From contig OX387605.1 of the NCBI GenBank assembly GCA_947568835.1, forward strand, positions 24,927,775 through 24,991,774: a stretch of DNA of 64,000 nucleotides, written 5' to 3'. Below are positions 25,800 to 38,372 of the stretch, piece after piece; position 1 is the first letter of the stretch, and each line of letters starts with the position of its first letter. Below the pieces are notes generated by a model that saw only the letters and a list, made by a program, of their open reading frames with translations, ran no database searches and had not been told where the DNA came from. Origin of the DNA: Protonemura montana (lineage: Eukaryota; Arthropoda; Insecta; Plecoptera; Nemouridae). The position numbers were made by a program, and so were the translations under genes.

Positions 25800-28700
25800 G
25801 ACGCCCCCCCCGACGCTTCGTGCACTGTGCACCAATGCACTCCTTCCGCGCGATCATACTTTGGCCGAGATCAGTAATTGTCTCGATATCGACGCCAAAC
25901 GACGGGCGTCGGCGTCGTTTTGCGCTCGCAGACGTTCTCTCGGGCAATTAGGTCGGCGCTTTTGATGGACGCCTAGAGGAGCGCTCCATCTGAACGCCAG
26001 TACTACAACTAATAAGTCCGTTATCTTTTGACGAGGTTCATTAAACAGAGACAAAGTGCAGCATTATAATGGACGGTGATTTCCGAGCGATCTGTCTGTC
26101 TGCCACCGGCGCCGAGGCGTTGCGCGCGGACAAATTAGGCGTGACATCTGTGTCGTCTCGTCCCCCCCGCTCGCCCCATCCTAATGTCCTGGCGGTGAAT
26201 ACTTCGGCAAGCTTTCCACGCAAACACATGAAACACTTATCCCTGCTGTGTTTCTGAGACATTGCCGCCTCCATTTGCATCTTGACGTAACATAAATGTC
26301 AGCGTCAGCCGTGTCCTCTTTTCCCGAACAGCTTCCGTGAAAGCTCCCTTCTTTCTCGAGCCGTTGTCCCTACATTCATTCTCGTCCATAATGTATCATC
26401 CAGTCCAGCACATGTGTAGGGAGTTGACATTTGAATATCACAGAATGATAATCGCACGTACTCGTCGCTGTACAGGCCATGGTGTGTTAAAACATCGACT
26501 TGACTCAATGTGGGCGTATTGATTTTCTGATGGCCGCGCCTGCCTCCCTTCTGCTGAGCCGCTTTGCATGCTGACCCAGTTTCTGTTCACACATTTACTG
26601 CTGTCGTCGTCGTGCGGCCGACGCCGCCGACGCCGCCGACGCCGGGGCTGAACGAGTAGATTATTGTCTCGACGTCCGCACAAGTATGTGCATTTTATCT
26701 CCGGTCGGTCTGCCACTGCATGCGACCGCCACGCTATCTGGTTTGCCAATTATTTAGAACACATTTTCATAATGCAAGCAATCGAGCAGCTAGGAAGAAC
26801 GTGGGCTTGTTTTGTGACCGAGTTACTGACCGCGCTGGGCATAGGGAACATTGGGAAAGAGAAATGCAAGTCCCGTGTTCTTTCGAATGGCATCGTTATT
26901 TTCTATGCTTACTACGATCGGAAAACTACGTGCTAGCTTTTCCTTTTTGCCCTCGTGCATGTTCGTAGTAAAATGGAAAATGAGTTTCAAGTTGTTTATT
27001 TGCTAGTTTGTTTTGCTTTTCTCGGGGGATAACATTATGAAAGTTGGTCGTGCTTTTTCACCTAGTCTGTTTATATCGCATAGCATTGTAGACATGTTGG
27101 TAAAAACGTTGCTACTGTGGCCAAACATTACAGCATAGATTGAGGTTTCAGTAGCAAAACTAACTTGATGAAATTCTTCCCTGTTCTTGTTGCTCACATC
27201 TGCGAATAGTTTTTCGTTATGAAATTCTTGCCGTTGGGTTTAAGCTTTCGTTACTTCAGCGTTATTATTTAAAAGAAAAGAACACAAACATACTGGCAAA
27301 GTTATTTTTTCGTCGGTACAAGAATCTTGCCCGTCATTCATATATCAAAACTCAGGGGGCATTTAATTTCGAAACAAGTGCCACTAACTGTCCCACCGCC
27401 TTGCGGTTTGCCAGCACCCACAGCCCTCGTCGCTAAACGAAAGAGCGTTGCCGCCAAGAAATTGTCTATTAGCGCCGAGTGCGGCCGGTGTGCAAACTAC
27501 CAGTGCATAAACAAGCCGCTGCATCGCGTTCCCTAATTGCATCCTACGTGCATCACGCCACAACCTGGCAACTTATCAGCAGTCATGGCACCCTGAACAA
27601 GCCACCAAATTGCAAATAATTTAATTATGTCAGCCCCGAATTGATAAACATGGCGGCGTCTGTGATAGAGAAAATAATGAGAATACTCCTAAGCCAGCGC
27701 CTCTGTACGCCAACCACTGATTGGAAGTAATACTTTCTAGCGGGTTAAAAGCTCACTGGGTGAAATTGTGGTTCACCGAAGCAGCGCAAAGTTGCAGCTA
27801 ATAACGGCGCCGAGGGTTAAGTTAAGTTTGCACGACGTTTATTGGTCGCGATCGTGATAATGTTTCGCTCGCACAGCGGGCAAAATAGCCACTACCCGAC
27901 ACAATAACAGAGCGATCACGTTATTGCAGACACTTTCCATCCGACAGCTCTCTCGCTGGAACCATTACAGGAAGGGTCACGTGAGACCGTAGTGTGCACT
28001 CGCATTAATCTGAACACGAAGCTCGTATGTGCACCACTAGCAATCCGCTGCATGGATGCAAGCGTGCAGGCGACGACCAAATAGAACGTTCCTATACGTG
28101 AACCATTCACAGTCAATTTAGGAGCAGCCGGATGATATTTCCTGACGCTTTATGGAACTTAGCTTCGGGAGTTTTTAGTTATACTTGTCATGTGCTGCAA
28201 CTTTCTTTATACATAAAGCGTCGTCGAAATGCATTAGCCGATTACGTCGTTGAGCGTTTTCCTTTGGGTGCCCGGGTATAAGAAGTAGAAAAAGATATCC
28301 GCTGCCGGTCTCTGATCTTACGTTTTGATTGGTTGCAGTACTTGAACGTAGCATGGTAGTGTCAATAGCTAGTCGCAAGTCTATCTTTGAAGTATGAACT
28401 GAAAATTGTGTCGGAAATGACTCGACCGACTGCACCATATGGACCCCTCAATTCCGCTAACCACTCTCTTTTAGTGGCTTTCCGAAAGTGTAGTGCAATA
28501 GAATTGCAAGCTCTACGTTTTGCCATTGGCTGCGATCCACGCCAAGGAAAACAGCCTCTATGAGAAAGCAATGTTCAATGCAATGTGCAATGCTTTTTCA
28601 GTTGCCACAAAAGCGAGTAACAAGATCTCCTAGATGATTCCTCGCCATCATTACAAATTGAAGCTCATTGTTAGGCAAGACGAGCTGCGATCTTAATTGA

Positions 28701-31357
28701 GTATTCACTGCATTTGCCACGCGTCGTTTTTAAACAGACAGCGCATCGAGCTTGCCAGAATCGTCTTGTGTGCATTTCGCAAAAACAATAGGTAGCCAAT
28801 TCCGAATGCTACCGTAAACCTTCTCTCGACTGTTTTTCGGTAACTTTGGTTAACAGCATCCACGCTTTACCATTCGCCCGTCGAAGACGCAGCACCGCTT
28901 GTTAAATCTGTTTTATGTTATTACGTTATCTCGACGGCGGCAGCGTCGTCGTCGGCGTCGCCAAGCTCGCCTCTCTGGGGAGACGCCGTGGGATTAGATC
29001 ATCATCAGAGACGCGCGGTCGTTATTTTCCTTTCATTCCTCGATACTTCTTGCGCTGCTTCTTCACCGGTCGCCGCCATTTCTTAGCGTTGTGCAGTGAC
29101 GTTGAGTACCGCAGTGTTTTTTCACGCAGAATGGGTCAAGGTAGCGTACGACCATGGTTTGTTTCTGCTCGGGCTTATCAATATTCAACCGCTAGATTTG
29201 CATACGTTGTGTGTGTGGATACTGCAATGTCGTATGCAAATGTTTGTCGGCGATGTGGTTAATTGCATTCTGCTGCGCCAAGACAAGTCGCTGGTTCGGT
29301 CACGCGTTTGCGTCGCCCATGGAAACGAGGCTGACGTTCAGAGGTGTAAGAAAAGTTGGGCGTGCGGCTCGGGAGGCAAACACAAACGAGGAAAACGTTT
29401 TCCCGTGCAAAGAAAATGAAACGAGAGACGGCGGAAAATCACGGCGTTCGTATTCAATGCACGAATTGCGCTTATCTGATTCATCGTCTATTTTCGCGTA
29501 TAAAGAGAAACCATGAAGACACATAATTTATTTCTTCAATTGTTTTTCGAGCAATAAAAAATGATAAAAAGATTGGGAACATTTTTGTTAACGTTGCCAG
29601 TAACCATGTCTATATCATTCCTTAAACTTGTTTGGAAATTGTTTAGGAAACGGATTGTCTAGATTAGATGGATCGCATTGTATAAATTCTTCTCGCGACA
29701 TTTTCTCCAGCTAAACTACGAGCGACATCGGCAGCAGGAAAATTACCGTCTCCAAAAGCAAGGAGCTAAATTCCGGGCGACGACGACGGCGACCTAATCC
29801 GAGGGAACAAATCTGTTTCCCCGTGTTTCCTTCCTATACCTGATCTCACCGTGCAAGCATGCAGGTTTAACTGGCGCACTACAAACTGCACTGTGTATTG
29901 CATGCATGTCAACGCGGCATTACCCAACACCAAAGTCTCTGTACGCGAAACCCCGCCACATTGTTCCGCATTGCAGCACACGAGAACTGCTTTAATGAAT
30001 GCCAATTCCTCTAATAGCTCAGGTGAGATTCACTTGCAAGCTTGCCACTGTTCGACGCACGACACCGAGGCACACAATTAATCATCGCTTGGCCGAGTTT
30101 CATAGCGTCGCACATCTCTTAAATATCGAGCATGGTTCGCGTCGGCGCCGACCGGGGTATCTAATGAAACATTGTCTTCAAATCTCATTAGCGGTTATCA
30201 CGTTTCCATGGGCGTCGCTGCGTGTGCGATCAATTGTGGCGTCGGCGTCTATCGCGATGATGTGCGATAGCGCTCCATGTGCTTGGCGGACCGCCTGATA
30301 GTGATGCAGCTCCGAGTTAATGCCAGTCGACAATATTCATATTTCATGGCGTCTCGTGGTTTCCGAACGCGCACGAGTTGGCCGAACGGAATAAATCACC
30401 CGCGTGTGCAGCCGAGTGAGTTGGGTCTGGCTTCCCGCTCATCGTTATACCAGATTGCGGTCCAAGTTTGCTTGGTGCCGTCACTCAAGCTGCATTACTG
30501 CTTGATTTGTGCCCCTCATCCTCCTCATCCTCCTCCTCCTTCTCCTCGACCAAGTTGCCAAGCTTCCCTAGGATCTGTCGGCAGGCTGCTATTAGGGTCA
30601 ACTGCCGGAGATGCACCCCAACCTCGATCGACCATGAAGATCAATCATGTACAAAGTGTGTGTGATGTGAACATGAAACTATTCAAACCTTGTAAATTAC
30701 AATATGGAGGCCTTCGTTGGATTTCTTACCCTGATTAAGCTTGGTAAAGTTAGCTGGTTTTGTTTGCAGTTCCCTGCCTAACGCCTCCCTCCCTTCCCCA
30801 TTCTCACGACGCTGCACTCTCCTAGTGCCAAGTTAGCGTGAGCTCGGCAAGCGTCCAACTTCTCTCAATGTCCGTGTTCCCACCCTCTGCTGAAAACCCA
30901 CTTGGCCAAGTTAGCCTTGGCCAACTCCTTCCCCCCGAGTCAGCGTCCACGGTGTGCGCGATCCCGCGGCGTATTGCGAGAATTACTGGCCGAGGAAATT
31001 GCATTAGAAGCTAACGGCTTGTTTTCAACGAAGTCCGGCAATGATAAGTTTGCAGTCATGTTTTTGTCGGTGGCCAAAACTGAGACGGCAACGGCGTGGC
31101 CGGGCCGTGCCGGGCGAATGATCAATTTTGTTAATTGTCTGCTATGGGTTCGCGTTTTGCATAACTGGAATTGTTTCAACGAGAGTTCCGGCGGCGTGAC
31201 GCCGAACCGATTTGTTGGGTTTGAAAACGCTGGCCGTCGCCGGCAACGGTCGGACGGTGGCTCTCCGCCTCTCGTCCCCCCCCCCCCCTCACAGCTACCC
31301 CTCACACCCGGGTACTTTCGAGTTGAATTTTCCTGTACGAGTGGCAGACAACCAAAT

Positions 31358-31380
31358 ATCGGGGACAATTTGTCCCGATT
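31358..31380. repeat. Near-perfect palindrome
   Basis: ATCGGGGACAA is followed at once by TTTGTCCCGAT, a palindrome with one unpaired G. It has no visible relation to a gene. Confidence 0.5.
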
Positions 31381-34300
31381 GTTTCGTGGTAGTGCTCGCA
31401 TATCGAATAACCAAACAATGCGGCGTGTAATTATTTATAAATCATGAATAGCGTCGCTCTAAATTGTCGTGTTCTAACGACAAGCGATATGCAAGTATAG
31501 AGTGCTGTGAATGGCAGTATGATTCCATGGAAGGTAGCTATATAATTCGCTTTGATCCGACTCGTAGCGTCTGTGGTGGGCGTAGAAATGTGGATTCGCG
31601 TCGACTACACTCGGCTCCACTCGTAATGGACTTTATTTTAGTGCGTAGCTCGCCCATATTTTACGATTAGCGTCTGGCGGTATAGCACAGCCTCATGAAG
31701 TCATGTGCACTGTCCGTTATTTCCCATCAATTCTGTCAGTATTTAATAAACTTTAGTAGGAATTATTGCACTCGCCTCTTTTTTATGTTGCATTTAAAAT
31801 AAATCAAATACGTCGCAAATTATGCGCACTGACCACAGTTTGATAGCGTACTTAAAATAAAGAGGGGAGGCTGTAAACGGAATGTGCCGAAAGCCGATGT
31901 CTGCATGTTTTTCCGATAAAATACGATAGCCCCCGCGTGGCGAGCAACTTTCCTTCACCCATGCGCGTCATGGCACCCAGCGCGATACCGTGTCGCGTGG
32001 CAAGTGGAGAAAGCACGCGAGCAAAGAGCACGCCAAGAGCCGTGTCATATGGCGCACGTTAATAAAACATCATCGTAAAGTCATCCCAAAAGTCTCCTTT
32101 TTTCGCGGAGGCGTTTACCTCACGCGCTGGGCGCCGCCTTATGAAATCGCCCCCCGTGTGGCGTTTCAATATAAACCAGGCGCGCCTTGCAGCGCCCAAC
32201 TTTATGTCTCGCTAGATTGAAAATAGAACCCCGCGGTCATATCATCGCTTCATTTCATATTCGCTGCGAGATGCAAAGTTAATGAGTTTCACTTATTTAT
32301 AAATAAACTATATTACAAACAAAATTAACTTTTCCATTCTCTGACTCCACGCTCAATATTTATAACAAAGGTTCTATGGTCGGTTATGGAATGTGTAATC
32401 AATGGTTACGGATCAGTGCATTCAATCGACAGTCTCTCGCATGGCATATTTCACCGTTGCACGCGGGTAGAACTAATTAAGGGAGGCATATTCGTGTACA
32501 CGTGGAGATGTAGTTGCGGTGACCCAATTCGCCAGACGTCCTGTACAGAGTCACAGGCGAATAAATTGACAGGGCTGGTGGAATGCTCGCCATTGGTCGC
32601 GTCGTCGAAACCAAGCACTCGGGACGTGCATCGAGGTCACTTGATGGTCACCGCCCTTTGACGCCCCCTACCATTATTTCCCCAGGGGAACCTGCAATGG
32701 AATGCAGACGGCTCCGATGGTCACTTAATTATAATCAGATCGGATTCCAACTCCGATGGAATTCAGCGCAGAGTTATGAATTCATCATCGAGTAACGCGC
32801 TATGCCATGAGAAATCCATCAAGCCGGCATTGTCTATGTCGAGCATTTGTTTCTGCGGTTGTCCCGCGACGCCGGGCGGCGGCGACGATCATTTCAAAGA
32901 GCATTCGACGCTCGGACTGGCTGCACTAGAAAGTCTTTCGCCCTTTGTCTGGAAGTTTTATCGTAAGCGGATTTCGCCGTCCGTTCGCGGGGAAATGATA
33001 TTACACAATGGCTTGTGCCCGCGTCGTATCGCCGTGCTGAAGGGAGGGAGAAAGCGCCTGATAATTGTGCCGTATGATGGCATCTTCGTCCCTTTCTAGA
33101 TCTCGTTACGCGAGGTCTTTTTCTGTGCCGGCTGCCGCGCTCGACTATTCGCTGAAAAGTTTTATTAAGCTCCACTTAGGATGCGAGTCTCTCCATACCG
33201 GCGACTGGGAAAAAGTTAACGTCTCGACGCACGCATTTATTCGACAGTACACATTTCACTTTGATGTTGACCGGCAGCCGAGGAAACGGTGCGCACCGGA
33301 CGGCGGCGGAAGGAAACCCCAAAGCGGGAGTCTCGAGTTCAAGTTCATAAGGACTCCGTTTTGGTCGCCGGTTGTGGGCAGGGGCCACTCGTGCACGGCC
33401 GAGTTGCCACATGCAAAATGCCTGCTTGCGGGATATGGGCGCGATCGTTATGAAAAACGCGGTTTCCGAGAACCGTTTAGATTTTCGTCGAGCATAAAGA
33501 CGAGGACCCCCTTTGTGAAAAAAATGCCTCTTTTTGGAGTACATTACCGAATTAAGAACTACCGGCGCTATGGGCGTCGCGACGTGCCTAACGTCGTGCA
33601 CTGGTTGGTGTTTGTCGGGGTCCCAGCTGGCGAGTACCTGAGCGGTGAAGCCGACCACAGCTTATCACGTTATCTCTTGCAAGGCGACCAATTTTGTACT
33701 CCATTTTGATGTCGTTGCCAGTGTAACATGCCTACATCGCAAGCTCCCGAGCAACCAAAAGTTGCAAGCCCAGACGCATTGTGTATATAAGCCATGTACT
33801 CCATCCCGTGACAATGCGACATTAACTTCAACGTCCTCCCACGAAACGTGCATCATTTCTCTTCTTTTTTTTTCATGCTTTTGGTTTGTCAAATTGATGA
33901 ATTGATGAACTAACTGTCTCATTACCGTTATGTCAGTCACTCTTCACGGCTGTAGTTGAAAAAGAATCAATCATTTCAGCTGGCTAGTACGTTATTAAAA
34001 CATATTACAAGAGTTATATAGCACGGTACGACAGATGAAAATCTACGGGAAGGACGATTTATTTGGGACGCTCTTGTAATTGAATTATTTCGGTGCCCGT
34101 GTTGAATCCGGCACGCGAAACTTTGCTTTTTAATTAACATTGAAGAAGTAATTAATCGTTTGTTCAAATGATTAGCTCCAGTTCTATGAGCCGTGCAACG
34201 CTTGTACTGTACCTACTGCACGCGCGGGGCTTGTAAGCGGAAACTTTTGACAGCCATCCTGCGTTTAGTGCCGGCTGACCGTGATTTCAATGCACAAGGG

Positions 34301-34863
34301 CTTGTTTTTGCCATGTGACCCGTGGTACTCTCTTCCTTGTCGGGCCTTAAAGGGCTGCACCACGTCCCTTTTTCTCCCCTTCTACGTGCGCGCGAATCAT
34401 CAACTGACGCTTTGTACGTGATAATCGAGTTTAAAAAATCGGCCGCCTTTCAGAAGTTTTGTAGCTACAACGCACCGACGCTACTTGCTAAGCTAAAAGC
34501 TCCACTTCCATCGATATTGTTTTCACTATTCATCATGGTTCATTTCATGGTTTTGGACTGGCGCGTTCAAAAAAAAACGCAAGCTCTGCAACTGAATCGC
34601 TTCTAGACAACAGGAGTTGCGACTTCCCGATTTTATTGGTCACCACTTAGTTTATTTTCGAATCGCTTTTTCAACTGTTCAACGGTAGCGCACAATTCAT
34701 CTTTGTCGCGTGTCAATATCGCGCCAGTTCCAAGCGCGACGCCTTTATAGCGGTCCCGCGCTCTGTGTCGTGCGTCGCGACGCCTCGGGACGCGTCGACG
34801 TCGGACTCTCGCCGACGCCAACACACAATTCCACACGTCACGTTGCCGTTTTCCCATCCGACA

Positions 34864-34880
34864 CCCCCCCCCCCCCCCCC
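34864..34880. repeat. Poly-C tract, 17 bases
   Basis: Uninterrupted C run in otherwise unique sequence. A 13-base C run lies at 31276-31288. Confidence 0.95.
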
Positions 34881-35885
34881 AGACAGGTCCCTTTTTGAAA
34901 CGGAGCAGACGCATACACGTGTTATTAAACATGATTTATGCAACCTCCGCGCTATGGCGACGCTCACGGTGCACTTTTTTAGCGCGACATACGGAAATTG
35001 TTGATCGATCGAATGCATAAAACTTCGCGAAGTCGTCCCGACAATAACTGTCACTCACGAGTCATACGTGCCAAACGGTTCCGTTTCTTTCTCCCGTCAG
35101 TATAAATCTCACCCGCCCTGAACTGGCTGAACTGGGACAGTAATTCAACACCGTCGCCTTGTCATTTGCAATGTGCTTTTGTAACAAATTCACCGCCATC
35201 GATTGCATAAGCGCACATAACTCAATAACGCCATGGACATAACACGTTCTGGCGCAGCTCAGCGCCGAAGAGAGCTCTTTTAATTGATCCGTATTGATTA
35301 GCAATGCATGCAGTAATGCGACTAACAGATTAAATCATCAAAACAGCATCAGCGGACAAGCTCAACTGTTGTTTTACACAACTCGAAGCCGGGACGCTGC
35401 TCCCATAAATATGATGCTTAGCCCGGGTTATAGTTTCCGTGCACTTCGGGACCCCCTGTTATTTGTTCATGATGCATTAATGAATCGCCGATCATGCATT
35501 AGTGTCCGCACACGGGTAACGGCGCTGTCCGGCCACCGGATTACCGTGTGCACATGTTTGCTGGGTGGCTTAAACATTGTCCCACCGCGCTCTCGACGGC
35601 CATCTGCAGCGCTCACCTCATACCAAATCGCCGCTCGTGATTCCTGCGTTGATTGATGACGCAGGCGTGCTTGTGTCAGAATCGACTTAGTGCGCCAGCA
35701 AATTAATCCTGATTGACTGTATTTTGTCGTTTTTTTTTTCACTCGTGATTTTGTCAATGAATATTTAATTAGCCTCGTTAATTGCGTGACTGTCAGCGTG
35801 ACGCACGACCGCCAGTCAATCACACGCGTCGATCTTAGCGCCGTTGTTTGTTAGTTTCAGTCCAACCGTCCAGTTTTAAAATGAA

Positions 35886-35930
35886 CCCCTGAACGCAGCC
35901 CTCAGAGCAGACTCTTGCCTGGCACCTCCA
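35886..35930 (+). repeat. Imperfect direct repeat, unit 1
   Basis: CCCTGAACGCAGCCCTCAGA followed by GCA and then CTGGCACCTCCA. The same blocks recur about 170 bases downstream at 36054. This is a local duplication that has since diverged. Confidence 0.6.
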
Positions 35931-36053
35931 CGGTCTACCGACAACTTCAACAGTCTTTGTCAAAAGCTTGCTGGATGCAGTTCCACGTTGTCTGTTGCCT
36001 CTACGGTCCTCAGGGTGCGTTTGCCGTGAAATAAAAGTGTATTTGCAAATTAG

Positions 36054-36097
36054 TCCCTGAACGCAACCCGCAGAGCAATGTCAGACCCGGCACCTCC
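36054..36097 (+). repeat. Imperfect direct repeat, unit 2
   Basis: CCCTGAACGCAACCCGCAGA, GCA, then CCGGCACCTCCA, matching the unit at 35886 with a few substitutions and similar spacing between blocks. Confidence 0.6.
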
Positions 36098-36162
36098 ATT
36101 TTCAACATCATTTTGAGATTTCTGACGAATTGATATAGAATCGTGGGGTAATCATCCCCCCT

Positions 36163-36176
36163 CCCCCCCCCCCCCC
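36163..36176. repeat. Poly-C tract, 14 bases
   Basis: Preceded by a six-C run and one T. It begins a cluster of three C tracts within about 850 bases (36163, 36706 and 36987). Confidence 0.95.
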
Positions 36177-36705
36177 TCGCTCCCTTTCCTTCCCAATCGA
36201 CGAATTCTTAGAGGGATGCCGAGACGAGTCGTATAACGAATCTTACGCCACTCGAGCGCTGATCGGTGATTTTAACGAGATGTTAATTTTACACTTTCGT
36301 GCGCGTGGCGCGAGTTAAGTTCTCTCGGGAATAACGCTCTGTTAATAATTGTCAATTATATTTGCGTCATCATGCAGTTCTTTATCTTTCCGTCATCAAA
36401 AGATGCTCGCTCGTTCAGGAAGAAACGATAAAACGCTTCAGTCGAGTCATACATTACCGACACCAATAGTTTTTCACTTACTTTTCTTCTGGCCGACCCG
36501 ACGTATCACCTTCGACCCCATGACCCGTTCCCGGCGTTTCCAATACATCACGGCCGTATAATTATCCATTTAGCTAGAATTTCACAGCAAATCCAGTTTA
36601 TGCAAATGTGCGTCGCGGCGCGCGCCGCGAACGCCTGAGTTATTGCAAGTTAAATGGCGTTACGTGTTCGGAAATAACGATGTAAATCGACGTCGTTTGC
36701 AATCG

Positions 36706-36724
36706 CCCCCCCCCCCCCCCCCCC
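36706..36724. repeat. Poly-C tract, 19 bases
   Basis: Uninterrupted C run followed closely by GCCGTCGATCGCCGTCGCGG. A 13-base C run follows at 36987-36999. Confidence 0.95.
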
Positions 36725-37546
36725 ACCCCTACTCCCTTACCGTTGCCGTCGATCGCCGTCGCGGCTGAGTGACGAGAGGCGTCCGTCGCAAGGCAAAGGA
36801 GACGACGTATTCTTTGATGCCGACGCCGAGCGGGGGGCGCCGGCGACGTCTAATTAAAAATAAAACCCCACACGCTGCTCTGGGTCCTAAAGGCTTGGCT
36901 CACTTTCGGGAAATTGAGTTCGGCAAATCTGTCGACATCCTTTGCAGAACCGTTCCCTCCACCCTCTCTTCTCTCCCTCTGTTCTACCCCCCCCCCCCCT
37001 CACCGTGCGCGGCACCCCACGGCGAATCTCGTGCGATTGTCGCAGCACGCAAATTGCACTGCTGAATCGAACGCAAACCTTCACGCACCCTACCCCTCCC
37101 CGCACCCCTTTACGCACCGACGTTCTTACGCACACGTGGTTTTTGTACCACTACGAGACTGCAAACATTGAGTTCTATGAGCGTGCGTGGATGTGACAGA
37201 GATCGCAGGCTTGTTTCGATGTGGCTACAATTCAGTTGTCTGCACATTTTCTTTCTGCCAACCTTGACGGGACATCTCGGTCCCGTGATGTTTCATTGCA
37301 GTACTTGAGTGTTGCAATCCTCAACTCGGCTTGCAGTTTTGTTTCGGTTTGTATTGTAATCACGTGGCTTACATTCGAAGAGTAAAAGAATGTGGATTCG
37401 TCAAAAATAACCATATATTGTGATTGAAAATAAATTTTAAAAACAAAGACAATGCCTAATACTAAAATACTGAGATAGTCATGTGAGATACTTAAGAAAC
37501 AGCAGACACAACTTTGTCCAATCATTCATGTGTCTAATTTATAAAA

Positions 37547-37861
37547 TTAGTCAATATTATTAAAACCTTTGTATAATAACAATTTTTCAATAGTGCGTCG
37601 AAACTTTGAAAAATCAGCTATTGTAGCAACATTGTCTGGAAGGTTGTTACAAAGTGAACTACCAAGATAAAATACACTGGCTTTAAAACAATTTAAGCTA
37701 TGTTTGGGAATACAAAGTTTTGTGCAATTTCTGGTAACATATGAGTGTTCGTCTGAATGTTTCATAAAATGATGCTTTTCTTTAAATCTTTGGGGCGTCG
37801 CACCCAAAGCGGCGCATCGAAATAATGTGATCCGTTGCTTGGCTGACGAGAACCAATTAGC
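37547..37861 (-). pseudogene. 3' coding end of a LINE reverse transcriptase (truncated)
   Basis: On the minus strand a frame of about 100 codons ends at a stop at 37547. Its sequence has the layout typical of the extreme C-terminus of non-LTR retrotransposon polyproteins: a basic stretch (RFKEKHHF), then HSYVTRNCTKLCIPKHSL, then FKASVFYLGSSLCNNLPD, then FSKFRRTIEKLLL. In related elements the GxxLWNxLPD block usually has Trp where this copy has Cys, a sign of decay. The reverse-transcriptase core with its catalytic aspartates is not present upstream in this frame, so this is a 5'-truncated, dead copy, the usual fate of LINEs. The clade (CR1, Jockey, RTE or other) cannot be decided from the tail alone. 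It lies about 400 bases from a hammerhead-like repeat copy, but there is no evidence that the two belong to one element. Confidence 0.65.
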
Positions 37862-38241
37862 CGTAAGCGCCCGTCACAGAATTCAGCCCTATTTCATTGG
37901 GGAGGGTCGGTCTTTTGAAAGACAGATAGATCTGCGAAGATGCTAACAAATAAATATGAGGCAGTGAATTGAAGTCTAGTACCTAAGTATATTATTTTCC
38001 AAACTCCAAGAGGCTTCTGAGAAAACCTTGCAGCGCCGTTGCAGATGCGTCTGGTTCTTAATCCGAGGGGTTCAGCATTTTGAATTTCATCTGGGGGTTT
38101 GAGAGACATGACATTAGATGTTTTAAAGTGCATCGAATGTCGAAAAGTAGCGCCATCTGGCAAGACACGATACAAGCATCTTTCCAGAAGAAAAACAACC
38201 GTGACTGGTGAGGCACTGGTCGTTTATTTATGTGTAATCAA

Positions 38242-38372
38242 CAATGTTATCGGAAAATTGTCAGGACTGCCCAAACCTCTGAAGAAGTAACTAGTATATG
38301 TTACGAAACGTCGGGAAATTTAGTAGCCCTTTACTTAGCATTCACGACCCAGTTGAAATAGTTTTTCTAATA
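38242..38372 (+). mobile_element. Hammerhead-like dispersed repeat, copy 2 (best core)
   Basis: This copy holds the most complete core. CTGAAGA is at 38279-38285, one extra A at 38286, stem strand GTAAC at 38287-38291, loop TAGTATAT at 38292-38299, stem strand GTTAC at 38300-38304, GAAA at 38305-38308 and CGTC at 38309-38312. In the hammerhead scheme this is CTGANGA, stem II, GAAA, a minimal stem III (AC/GT) and the cleavage triplet GTC, with an extra A between the first box and stem II. Flanking stem I pairing is weak in this copy. The body after the core matches copies 1 and 4 up to AAATAGTTTTTCT. Confidence 0.5.

Larger units (their letters stand above)
21800..37540. other. Non-coding stretch rich in GACG blocks and C tracts
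   Basis: No supported gene. GACG/GTCG-rich blocks recur (about 24380, 25290, 26600, 28930 and 36740), along with several poly-C/G tracts. The open frames at 30902-31447 and 33065-33709 on the plus strand are long for this window, but lie in GC-rich sequence with overlapping minus-strand frames and no domain. Confidence 0.5.

Noticed and set aside
30902-31447. 181-codon plus-strand open frame
   Set aside because: It runs through a poly-C tract giving a Pro-rich stretch, overlaps a 153-codon minus-strand frame and shows no homology I can recognise.
33065-33709. 214-codon plus-strand open frame
   Set aside because: GC-rich sequence lowers stop frequency, a 160-codon frame overlaps on the minus strand, and no domain or motif is recognisable.
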